Assembly: GCA_011319805.1 (NCBI GenBank) | Contig: SJRY01000285.1 | Span: 1 to 23,203, forward strand | Direction: 5' to 3' | Length of the DNA: 23,203 bases | Source of the DNA: Macrocybe gigantea | Lineage: Eukaryota; Basidiomycota; Agaricomycetes; Agaricales; Callistosporiaceae | Shown: positions 1-8,763 of the stretch, in pieces | How the letters are laid out: each line of letters begins with the position of its first letter | Position numbering within the stretch: position 1 is the first letter of the stretch | Notes under the pieces: model-generated | Told to the model about the DNA's origin: nothing | The model's database searches: none | Seen by the model: only the letters and a program-made list of their open reading frames with translations | Position numbers and translations under genes: made by a program

Positions 1-189
1 TCTCTTTCCACAACCCCCACTTGTAAACAACTGTAAACAACTCTACAAATTGCACTCCTCATTCTACGGTGACAACACTTGGGACGATCTTTGATCAGGT
101 TACAGATCCGGATACCTATATCCTTGAGCACTCCCGTTTTTAAAATCGGAAAATCGGCTGAAAATCCACCGATTTATTAGAGTTTTTCG
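1..189 (+). promoter_or_regulatory. 5' untranslated leader of LINE A with a conserved stem-loop
   Basis: The leader is shared with copy B (8572-8763) and, more diverged, with copy C. It has a tandem decamer CTGTAAACAA near 20-40. A 7-bp stem, AAATCGG at 151-157 with CCGATTT at 169-175 and an 11-nt loop, lies about 14 nt before the ORF1 ATG at 190. The internal promoter of such LINEs normally lies in this region, but I see no motif I can assign to it. Confidence 0.5.
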
Positions 190-2035
190 ATGAGCGACGA
201 TTGCTCAACATTGTCGGCAGCAGTGGACCTCACGCTAAATCCACCCGGGTCGGACCTCCTCTGGTCCTTCTCGATCCTCTGCTCCACCCCAGCTCGCTCT
301 GGAGACAAGAGCCTCCTTTTTCAAAGCGGCGATGGCCTTATGGACACCGACGACGCTGGCCCTTCTAACACTGGCGGGTCTGCCGAACCCACTGTGCCCC
401 CTCTCCGTCGATGCTGTCCACTGAGGCAGCTTATAATGACAATTCTATCGGATAGCGATCTTTCCAGAAGGGCATCGGTTCCTTCACGGTGAAGCGAAGG
501 CCGCTACCGAGTCCCTCGCTGCCCTCAAGGATTGGATCCTTAAGGTCGGCAAAGCCTCTGTCTCCATTCCGGCGGGCTACCAGTTTGCCATCGCTGAGGG
601 TATTGCGGCCTTGGTCGCCACTGCTGGCGATGTCAACATGTTTTCCGTCCCTACATTGGAGGGACCTCAGCATCAACTCGGTGCGCGCTTGCAGAGTATT
701 GTGAACGCGCACCTTCCTAGTCACGGGAAGTCGACCCGCTTTGCCGACCCTGCCACTCACCACTCTCCTTCTGGTACTGTGCGACCGGAGGACTCTCGTT
801 CGAATCAGGGCGCTCCCCTCCGAGGCCGGCTCGGAACCCTAACCGCCCTCCTCCACCCCTCGCGCGCGATCTCGATCCCGGACTCCTGGACGTGGACCGC
901 CCCCCCGGTCAATAGGGCTACTCGCCCATCTTCCGGCAAGCGCTCTTATGCGCAAGCCTTGGCCCAACCGGCCAATACTCCGCCGAAGCTATCGTAGCTC
1001 TGGCAAAACATTTCCACACCTCCCTGCTGAGAAGATTGTTTCCTTGCAAAAGGAAGCAACCGGGGAGTCATCAGGACTGCCTAAGAAGAAGGCGAAGTCC
1101 ACCTCTCACGGACCGTCCCGTCGTAACGTCCGGGTCAGTTACTCTTTTCCGGCTGACAACGATTCTGTTGCCGCCGGAGCTCTCCTTAATGCCCTTAATA
1201 GGGCATTGACCACTGGTAAGTCCTGGATTCAATGCGAATCTATCCAGGATCATTCCGCCTCCTCGTTCTCTTGCTTGATGACGAGGGTGGCTTCTCCGAA
1301 AGACCTCAGCATTTTGCGTGAGGCCGCTCTCCGCTGTGCTCCGGCAGGATCTACTGTTGAGCTCGCAATCCGACGAGCGTTTCTTATTTGAAACTGCTCG
1401 ACGTTCCCTATTTCAATGCCGATGGTAGCATTATCACTGCCGGCAGGCTTACGAGATTCTCCGAGACTCTTCCTTCTCGGATCTCATTACTCTCATTGGG
1501 GTACCGCGTGTCATGCGCAACTCCAAGAATTCCGATACTGCAACCGTTTGGTTCAACATCGAAGATACGTCAACTGGCCAGAACGTAAAGGCTCTGGACA
1601 ATTGTACAGTTATGGTCAGGAATTGGCGTTGCCGATTCAAGGCCGCTCTCTCTTCGCTGGGAGTTCCTCTTTGCGAACGCTGCTGGCGCTGGGGGCACTC
1701 TGCGTTGAAGTGCAACCAGCAATCTCTCCGCTGTCCGATCTGTGGGGAATCCACAGAAAGGAACACCATCGTACCCTGGCGTCATGCTGCAAGGCTCGAC
1801 CCAAGGCTAACCCTCCTCGTGAGGCTACTCCGCGGGCCAGCCCTGCCCTCATCCTCCTAAGTGCTCAGCTGTGGCCGAGACCACTCCACTGATGACCGGA
1901 AGTGTCCCTTCTGGAAGAACGCTTTGATCCAGATTGGATCAAGGAACATTATAAGCTGGTACGTGATCGCAAACGATCAGGTAGCAATTATCCTAATGCC
2001 TCCCGCAGCGTAATGCGGAGGCCGACGCATCATGA
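190..2035 (+). pseudogene. LINE A ORF1, gag-like nucleic-acid-binding protein, frameshifted
   Basis: ORF1 proteins coat the LINE RNA. The start is the ATG at 190 (MSDD...), conserved in B and C. The order is a proline-rich N-terminus with an acidic MDTDD stretch, a conserved block ending near MFSVP (about 480-700), a serine/proline/arginine-rich linker, a PKKKAKST motif resembling a nuclear localisation signal (about 1080-1100), a folded region, and then zinc knuckles. The first knuckle, CERCWRWGHSALKC at 1672-1714, fits CX2CX4HX4C. CPICGES follows at about 1732. A further CX2CX3H motif in the C-terminal region is frame-disrupted. The frame changes several times (for example near 430-500, 830, 990, 1380 and 1750), so no full protein can be made. 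The end is the TGA in the ATGA overlap with ORF2. Confidence 0.8.
2032..2035 (+). promoter_or_regulatory. ATGA stop-start overlap of ORF1 and ORF2 in LINE A
   Basis: In the context GCATCATGAGT, the TGA ending ORF1 shares three bases with the ATG opening ORF2. The same four bases occur at the same place in copies B (10623-10626), C (17317-17320) and D (23016-23019). This geometry suggests termination-reinitiation for ORF2 translation, as described for some other LINEs. Confidence 0.65.
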
Positions 2036-5000
2036 GTGTCTCCTCAGGTAGTGCAGCCTCGGCTGTGGTCCCTGGTTCAAGGGGACGCTCATTGATTTCA
2101 TCTCTTCGTATTTTCTCTCAGAATGTAAATAGAAAATATGTACACATGGACATGCTCCTCTCTACCTCGGAGGGATTATGATATTCTGTTTTTCCAAGAA
2201 CCTGCTTGGAATCTCATAAGACACGCTCCATCTGCCCTCAATGTTGAGGGCGAGGCAGTAATCGGTGGTCCCACTCATCCAGATTGGACCTGTATCGTTC
2301 GCCGATCATCTCTTGAGGACCCTCCTCGGGTTATGGCCTATGTACATAACAGGCTTCGTCGCCTGCGTCCATCCCTTCGTCGTGACCTAGTTGATAGTCG
2401 CGATCTTATGATCGTTAGCTCGCCACCCTGGCGAGCCACTCTTTCTCGCTAACGCCTACTCTGATGTAGATGCTAGCGCGATTCGTCTTTTGCATGATTG
2501 TGCTGAGCGCCCCACTTCCCAACTTAGTTTATCTCGGAGGGGATTTCAATTGTCATTATGAACTCTGGGATAGAGTTCATAATTCGCAGCAGTCTCGAGG
2601 GGAGATGCTGTGTAATGCAGCTCTCGATCTCGGTCTGGAATGGTCGGAACTAGCAACCCTGGGCCGACTTTCATTTCACATAACCCCGAGCTTCGGCCCT
2701 CGGTTATTGACTTGATGTTCATCCCATTGATAGTGGGGATTGCCATCCTCGCATGATTGATGCACTCAAGCTGACATCGGACCATGTCCCATTGTCACTT
2801 GTATTGGATGTTCCTCTGCTAGACTTATCCATCCAGCGACGAACGTTAAGTAAGAACAGTGTGCCGAGTTTATCTCCGACATTGCCGGTGATCTCTCGGA
2901 ATGGACAGTGTCCCTATCGAGACTAACAACGACCTCGAGAGTGTCCTGTTGACTATCGAAGGCCATTGATCGAGCCTGGAATCGACATTCTAAGGAATGT
3001 AAGCTCTCAAAACGGAGTAAGGGTTGGTGGAACCAGCACTGCTCTGAGACTCTTGATACTTTCCGACAAACCCGGTCTGAAAGAGATCATCGCATCTGGC
3101 GGCGAGCTGTCAAAGATGCTAAATGTGCCTTCTTTGATCAACAGATCAAGGAAGTTGCAGAAAAGTCTCGTCGTCCATGGGATTTAGCTGCTGGACGAAA
3201 CAGAGACCTCTACCCGACTACGAAGCTATCTCTTTCCAGGGACAGCCTTGCAACTCTATCGAAGCGCTTTGGAACGCGCTTGATAAGTCTTATAATGCTG
3301 CATCTGACCGTGCAGTTAACTTGGACCGCCTCAATGACCTTGAAGTGCATCCAGAGCGGGATTGGGTCCCGTTCTCTGCTACAGAGCTCTGAGAGTCCTT
3401 GGAGCCCTGTAGCAATACATCGGCTCCGGGACCAGATCATCTGTCTTGGAGCCATGTCAAGCAGCTTGTGAAATTCCTCACATAGCTGCATTTATCTTAA
3501 CATTTCAATGCATGTTTAGACCTGGGGCATTGGCCCTCTTACTTCAAGCAGAGCTTGTCGGTTATCATTCCGAAACCTGGCAAACCTGCATACGATACCC
3601 CGAAAGCCTTTCGTCCGATTGTGCTTTTGAATACCCTCGGCAAGCTCGTCGAGAAGATGCTGGCGTGACGTATGCAGTACGAAGCGACAAAATTTGCTGT
3701 CTTCGACCCGAAGCAGTTCGGCGGCATCCGTCAGAACTCAACTGAGGATGCTGGGGTCTTCCTTACCCATATTATCCGTCAGGGGTGGTCTAAGGGATTT
3801 AAAACGAGTGTCATCGCTTTCGATGTCGCTCAGTATTTTCCTTCACTCAACCATCGTATGTTGGTGAAGATTCTTCAACACGGAGGCTTTGCACGACAGG
3901 TGTCAAAGTTCTTTGAATCATACCTCGTTGGGCGCAAAACTTCTTATGCCTGGCGTAGTGCCATCTCTCCAGAGTTCGAGGCCGACGTGGGAGTTGGTCA
4001 AGGCTCTGCACTCTCCCCAGTATTGTCAGCGCTTTACTTGGCGCCAGTACTGAAACTTTACCAGAAAGCTGGTGATATGCCAGTAATCATGTCATTCGTC
4101 GATGACGGACTGATCATCGCTCAGTCCAAATCCACATCGGACAATGTTCCGAAACTGCAGAGGGCTTATGCCTCTGTGCATAACCTCTTCACTGACTTTG
4201 GTCTTGTTGTAGAACACAACAAGACTGAACTACAGCACTTTTCGCGCAATAGTATGGACCCTCGTCCGTCTATTGACTTGGGCTTTGCTCCATTTATGGG
4301 CAATACCCCGCTTCGACCCAAGGATGTCTGGCGATACCTTGGTTTCTTTTTGGACGTGCACCTCTCTTTTAAGGAGCATGTTCGATTCTATGCTACGAAG
4401 GCCTTGACTACTGCCAGAGCCTTTCAGATGTTGGGCAATTCTGTTCGGGGCTTATCCCTCAACAGAAACGCATTCTCTACTTGTCGTGCGCGCGTCCCAT
4501 CGCAATGTACGGCTGTTTATTATGGAACTTCAATGGCATGCATAATGTCGCACTGTTGAAACAACTATGCCAGATGCAGCGTAAAGCTTGCATCTGGATC
4601 AATGGACAGTTTCGCACTACTCCCGAGGGTGCGGCTGAGACAATGGCCTGCATCGAACCCATCGGCGGGTTCATCCAAAGGCTGAAGGTCGGGTCCTCTG
4701 CCTGCCTCGCCAATTCCAATCTGAGGCATGCTCTCAGGTCAATTAGTACGCCCGCCTCGGCTGGGGGCGACCCATCTAAAGTGAGAAATCTCGCTTCTTT
4801 GTCAGACAGACAGCATGCTGCGCTTAAGTCCCCACTCAAGGATTTGGTGGATCTGAAACCACCACTCTTTCTAACCACGGATTATTTTGCGGATGCAAAT
4901 AACCCGGGCAGGCAGCTTGTCGATGAGTTTGACAGTCGCTTTGAGATTCATAAGTTACTTGGCCGAGACGAGGACTCGATCAAGGCTTATCGCGCATCGC

Positions 5001-5921
5001 TGGATCAAACACTTACCCAGTGTTCGACCCAGCATGATTGCTCTTATGTGAGTAGTGATGGCTCCGTGCCTGTGAAAGCAGAAGTGCCATTTAAGCAGTC
5101 TGTGTCAGCTTCGCGTGTTTATCGCGAGGGCAGGCTGGTTTTTGAAATTCGTCAGCCTGTTGGCAAATCAACAAGCGACGATGCCGAGCTTATTGGATTG
5201 AAAATGGCAATCCAAAAGGCTATCACACAAGATGGAGTTGACTCCATCGTGTGCTTTCTGGATTCGATGAATGCGATTAATCGCATCATTGATTGCAATC
5301 CCCACTCTGTGCAGTCGCATTCTATTGCACTTTGTAGATCATTGAAAGCTTGGCTCTCAGAGTCCGAGCAGTGCCGGATTGAATTCTGGCACGTCCCTTC
5401 CAAATGGAAGTGGGCAATACAAGTCAAGGCTCACGAGTTTGCTCGAAGCCTGAACGTTCCTCTGGGGCTTCATCCCCTTATACCACCGATGGCCTTCGAA
5501 AGGAGGCTGATGATGATATGCATAGCACTTGGTTCCAGAATTCTGGGAACAAGAAATACATTGGTGCTTCCACATTTCGTTTTCACGAAGCAGGAAAGCC
5601 AAATTCCTATGAACGCCCTCTCGGAAGAGAATGGGCTTCATGAAGTTAGTGACAGATAATGAGCTTTACGCTCGCTGCTCACGTCTTGCATGCGGCCACG
5701 CCCCGATCAATGCGTATCGGGCACGGTTTAATTTTGTCGAGAGCGACTTATGCTCTTGCGGATGAGGGGCTGAGGACTCCGTCCACGTCATGACTCAGTG
5801 CCGTAACTGGCACAGGCCAACCGAATGCCAGTTTGACGCCTTTGTGCGTCACTGGTTCATTAAGTACCTGACATCTAATAAGGCTGCAGGTGCTTTTATT
5901 CCGGATCCAGGTGGCGGGTGA
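2032..5921 (+). pseudogene. LINE A ORF2, endonuclease / reverse transcriptase / RNase H, frameshifted
   Basis: The enzyme nicks target DNA and primes reverse transcription. The APE-type endonuclease shows SQNVN, FFQEPAW (about 2190) and GGDFNCH (about 2540), spread over three frames. The RT is open at 3672-4559, with the first catalytic Asp in FDVAQYFPS (codon at 3822) and FVDD at 4095-4106. The frame at 4481-5659 holds the end of RT and RNase H: Asp in SSDGS (5057), Glu in DDAELIG (5186) and Asp in FLDS (5261). A later part has CGHAPIN and CSC...H...C, a C-terminal zinc motif common after LINE RNase H. Defects: at least six frameshifts in 2160-3670, one near 4470, one near 5500-5650, and a nonsense TGA at 5763-5765 where copy D has CGA. 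It would end with ...PDPGGG at the TGA at 5919-5921. Confidence 0.85.
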
Positions 5922-6294
5922 CTGCTGTTCTGTAGCAGAGATCGTCCGGGGCAACCTGGACAATCTTAAAACAGTTGGGTCAGTGACCGAAGCACTGACC
6001 AAGCGGTATGCGAATCGCAAACTCTGCAACAGCATTGTTATAGGTCCTTTTGGACCTTTTACGTGGAATTGACCACAGCCGGCCCTTTGGGCTGGGGGAC
6101 AGTGCTCGAGCGAGTGAGTACGCGTGAGCTCGAGCCATATGGTTCGAGCGCGGGCACGAGAGAACAGGGCAGTGCAGCCCTCTATGTATTTTCCTTCAGT
6201 CTGGTTTGCCTCGGACTAGTCGTATCTATAGTAGGTACCTTGGTGTATTTACAAGCGGACTGCCACCGTGCACTGCTATATAAATTGTTGATTT
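5922..6294 (+). other. LINE A 3' UTR with three stem-loops
   Basis: The 373-nt 3' UTR has close to the same length in B2 (375) and D (374). Hairpin 1: AGGTCC 6042-6047 / GGACCT 6052-6057, loop TTTT. Hairpin 2: CCGGCCC 6079-6085 / GGGCTGG 6089-6095. Hairpin 3: CTCGAGCC 6129-6136 / GGTTCGAG 6141-6148, loop ATAT. The shared 3' terminus reads TATATAAATTGTTGATTT before the tail. In some LINEs the RT recognises such 3' stem-loops; for this family that is inference. Confidence 0.6.
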
Positions 6295-6311
6295 AAAAAA
6301 AAAAAAAAAAA
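6295..6311 (+). repeat. Poly(A) tail of LINE A
   Basis: A run of 17 A follows the shared 3' terminus. The next base (6312) is already internal LINE sequence, so there is no target-site flank between the two copies. Confidence 0.9.
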
Positions 6312-6449
6312 GGGCACGAGAGAGCAGGGCACTGTAGCCCTCTATGTACTTTCCTTCAGTCTGGTTTGGATCGGACTCGTTGTATTTATAGTAGGTACCT
6401 GTGTGTATTTACAAGCGGACTGCCACCGTGCACCGCTATATAAATTGTT

Positions 6450-6476
<27 letters not shown>
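6312..6476 (+). mobile_element. LINE 3'-end fragment, severely 5'-truncated
   Basis: The 143 bases starting GGGCACGAG match the last part of the 3' UTR of copy A from 6152 on, with a few substitutions, and are followed by 22 A (6455-6476). The 5' break lies 3 nt beyond the 3' arm of hairpin 3. The sequence differs from the A tail (for example GGTTTGGATCGG against GGTTTGCCTCGG) and is closer to the B2 tail, so it is a separate insertion and not a local duplication of A. Confidence 0.85.
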
Positions 6477-6480
<4 letters not shown>

Positions 6481-6926
6481 CTGACATCTAATAAGGCTGC
6501 AGATGCTTTCATTCCGGATCCAGGTGGTGGGTGACTGCCGTTCTGTAGCGGAGATCGTCCGGGTGACCTGGACAATCTGGAAACAGTCGGGTCAGTGACC
6601 GAAGCACTGACCAAGCGTTATGCGAACTGCAAACTCTGCAACAGTATCGTTATAGGTCCTCTTGGACCTTTTACGTGGAATTGACCACAACCGGCCCTCT
6701 GGGGCTGGGGACGGTGCTCGAGCGAGTGAGTACGCGCGAGCTCGAGCCATATGGTTCGAGCGCGGGCACGAGAGAGCAGGGCAGTGTAGCCCTCCATGTA
6801 GCTCCCTTCAGTCTGTTTTATCTCGGACTAGTCGTATTTATCGTAGATACCTGGGTGTATTTACAAGCGGACTGCCACCATGCACCGCTATATAAATTGT
6901 TGATTTAAAAAAAAAAAAAAAAAAAA
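6477..6926 (+). mobile_element. LINE 3'-end fragment, 5'-truncated, about 450 bp
   Basis: It begins GTACCTGACATC, matching copy A from 5864 (the last codons of ORF2), then the whole 3' UTR with all three hairpins, and ends in 20 A (6907-6926). The ORF2 remnant ends at a TGA near 6532. It follows the tail of the previous fragment directly. The base after its tail, 6927, is the first non-LINE sequence on this side. Confidence 0.88.
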
Positions 6927-6985
6927 CAGTCAAGGAAGGGAAAGATGGAAGGAAATCCAGACTCTTGGTGTATGTCTGATAAGGC
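6927..6985 (+). other. Short flank between LINE tail and LTR
   Basis: These 59 bases match neither the LINE nor any recognised part of the LTR. They are the remaining visible flank of the LINE insertion stack. One frame is open throughout, but it is too short to assign. Confidence 0.4.
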
Positions 6986-7052
6986 TGTTAGAGGCCGGGG
7001 CCCATAACCTGTTAAAACTAGGCACAGGGAACACTCTGGACAAGCCTTAGAA

Positions 7053-7138
7053 CCTAGAAGTCCTGAGTGAGCACACTAGTAATTGAGTTATATACAAGTA
7101 CTTGCCTAGAAGTCCTGAGTGAGAACACTGAGGACTTC
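7053..7138 (+). repeat. Direct repeat and palindrome upstream of the LTR TATA box
   Basis: The 19-mer CCTAGAAGTCCTGAGTGAG occurs at 7053-7071 and 7105-7123. The second copy is part of a hairpin at 7109-7138: an 8-bp outer stem (GAAGTCCT / AGGACTTC), one G-G mismatch, a 4-bp inner stem (AGTG / CACT) and an AGAA loop. Its place 19 bases before the TATA box would suit a regulatory element of the LTR U3 region, which is inference. Confidence 0.5.
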
Positions 7139-7156
7139 AAGGCGCTCTGTGCTACC

Positions 7157-7165
7157 TATATATAT
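7157..7165 (+). promoter_or_regulatory. TATA box of the LTR
   Basis: TATATATAT lies about 170 bases into the LTR, a usual place for the U3 core promoter. If used, the transcript would start just before the hairpin minisatellite, placing that array in R/U5. Confidence 0.45.
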
Positions 7166-7180
7166 GTGTAGAAGGCTGTG

Positions 7181-7365
7181 TGCGCAGCCATAGGCTGCGC
7201 ATTGCTGCAGGCACAGCTGTAGGCTGTGCACTGCTGCGGACACAGCCATTTACTGCGCATTACTGTGCGCACAGCTTGTGCTGTGCATTGCTGTGGATGC
7301 AGCCACAGGCTGCACATTGCTGTGCACACAGCCATAGGCTGTGTGCATTGCTAGGCGCATAGCCT
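7181..7365 (+). repeat. 29-bp minisatellite of hairpin units
   Basis: The CAGC anchor recurs at 7185, 7214, 7243, 7272, 7300 and 7329, a period of 28-29 bp, with a decayed seventh unit near 7358. Five units fold as perfect hairpins: 9-bp stem 7181-7201, 7-bp 7211-7229, 7-bp 7269-7286, 7-bp 7298-7314 and 11-bp 7323-7347. Stem bases change in compensating pairs between units. Units are contiguous with no unique spacers. Confidence 0.85.
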
Positions 7366-7410
7366 GGGTCCTGTCCTATGCACAAGTCCGGACAGGAGGG
7401 GCATTTCTAA

Positions 7411-8571
7411 CAGATTCCAATCAAGTTGGCAGATAGTTCTATCATTTATTCAGCTGGAGTTGGGACTGTGATTTTTAATCCAGTCATTAGAGGCAAACCA
7501 GCCCAATCTGTAGAGTTTACCAGGGTCTTGCATGTGCCAGAACTCCGAAACAATCTATTGTCCTGTCTATATCTCTCCAAACACAAAGCTTTCAGGATTG
7601 TCATTGATGATTCCTGCATAGACTTTCATTCCAAACCACTTAACAGGATACTCTTCTATGCTCACATCACTCCCAACAACACTGCTCAGTTGGATGGTGT
7701 AACAGAGGCAATTTCGGAGTTTGCAAACCTTGCTAGTACACTTCCTTTGGACCTTAGCTTATGGCATAGGAGATTGGCTCATTTCAGTTATGACACTGTC
7801 AAACTGATGGCCAAGGATAACTTGGTAACTGGATTGGATCTCAAAACCTCGGACAAGCCAGACCCCATCTGTGAACCATGTCTTGCAGGCAAAATGTCTT
7901 CAAACCCATTCCCCTCCTCAGACAGTCATGCTTTTCAACCCCTAGAACTTGTCCATTCTGATCTTTATGGCCCTCTTCCTGTTAAATCCCACTCTGGATT
8001 CAAGTATTGGGTTACTTTCATTGATGATTGTACCAGATTCAGAGTGGTGATACCTCTTAAACAGAAGAGTGATGCATTTGATGCCTTTAGACAATACAAG
8101 GCCTATGCTGAAAACCAGCTTGGCCTAAAGATCAAAGCTTTACAGGATGACAAGGGTGGAGAGTCCATGTCCAATGCCTTTATCAAATTTACCAATGACT
8201 GTGGCATTATCCGGAGACATACTGTCAGGAGTAGGCCTCAACAGAATGGAGTTGCAGAAAGAGCTAATCGGACTATGGCAGAAGAGTTAACTGCTATGTT
8301 GTCTGAATCCAAGCTGCCTGCTTCATTCTGGGGAGATGGTCTTGCTTCTATGGTGCACATTTGGAACAGAGTACCTACTTCTGCTCTGTCTGGGACTACA
8401 CCTTATCAGGCTTGGTTTGGGAAGAAACCAGATGTCAGTCATCTGAGAATCTGGGGATGCACTGCATATGTCTTTGTGCAAAAGGATCAGAGGAAGAAAC
8501 TGCAATCACACTACCAGAAATGCGTCTTTATTGGCTATCCTGATGGTTACAAGGGTTGGAAGTTTAACGCT
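7411..8571 (+). pseudogene. Ty1/copia pol fragment: end of protease and integrase, truncated at both ends
   Basis: Copia Pol is processed into protease, integrase and RT/RNase H. The frame is open from 7411, just after a stop at 7408, with no ATG before the coding similarity. It begins KLADSS...GVGTV, the part of copia protease that follows the catalytic DSG/DTG, which is missing. The integrase zinc domain follows, with H and H in WHRRLAH and C and C in CEPC. The catalytic core has Asp in HSDLYGPL, Asp in QDDKGGES and Glu in GVAERANRT, then the usual NRVPTSAL and FIGYPDGYKGWKF. At about 8563-8572 the LINE B1 leader starts and the frame runs 10 codons into it before a TAA (8599-8601). Gag, RT and RNase H are absent. 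Unlike the flanking LINEs it has no internal frameshift. Confidence 0.88.
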
Positions 8572-8763
8572 TCTCTTTCCACAACCCCCACTTGTAAATA
8601 ACTGTAAACAACACTCACAAATCGCACTCCTCATTCTACGGTGACAACACTTGGGACGATCTTTGATCAGGTTACAGATCCGGATACCTATATCCTTGAG
8701 CACTCCCCGTTTTTAAAATCGCGAAAATCGGCTGAAAATCCACCGATTTATTAGAGTTTTTCG

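Larger units (their letters stand above)
1..6311 (+). mobile_element. LINE copy A, nearly full-length non-LTR retrotransposon
   Basis: The copy runs from a 5' leader that matches the start of copy B (8572 onward) through ORF1, ORF2 and a 3' UTR to a 17-A tail. Its true 5' end is at or just left of base 1 and cannot be fixed from this window. The order ORF1, endonuclease, RT, RNase H, 3' UTR, poly(A) is that of Tad1/I-like fungal LINEs; the clade is my inference. ORF1 and the 5' half of ORF2 carry many small indels, while the RT and RNase H part (3672-5659) is almost open. Copy D on the minus strand is nearly identical to the part from about 1848 to 6311. Confidence 0.9.
6986..7412 (+). repeat. 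Probable copia-type LTR, 427 bp
   Basis: The segment starts TGTTAGA and ends TCTAACA, a perfect 7-bp terminal inverted repeat with the TG...CA ends of LTRs. It holds a TATA box at 7157-7165 and lies directly upstream of copia pol sequence in the same orientation. No matching 5-bp target duplication flanks it (AAGGC against GATTC), and no primer-binding site follows. It is either the 5' LTR of a deleted copia element or an LTR from another element. The identification rests on the termini and context only. Confidence 0.55.

Noticed and set aside
431..763. Open frames on the strand opposite to LINE ORF1 and ORF2 (also near 1449, 8987, 19466 and elsewhere)
   Set aside because: They mirror coding sequence on the other strand, recur wherever the same LINE part occurs, and show no independent motif.
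6927..6985. Start of copia protease (frame reading DSWCMSDKA)
   Set aside because: The likeness to a W..DSGA protease start is loose, the stretch is only 19 codons, and the catalytic triad is not there.
7180..7362. 60-codon open frame in the minisatellite
   Set aside because: The 29-bp period is not a multiple of three and the frame only exists because the repeat lacks stops. There is no sign of coding.
7181..7365. Palindromic repeats of regular length, resembling a CRISPR array
   Set aside because: The units are contiguous with no unique spacers, the repeats vary, and the setting is a eukaryotic LTR. It is a minisatellite.
6981..7417. Solo LTR with 5-bp target duplication
   Set aside because: The flanks AAGGC and GATTC do not match, so a simple solo-LTR insertion is not supported.
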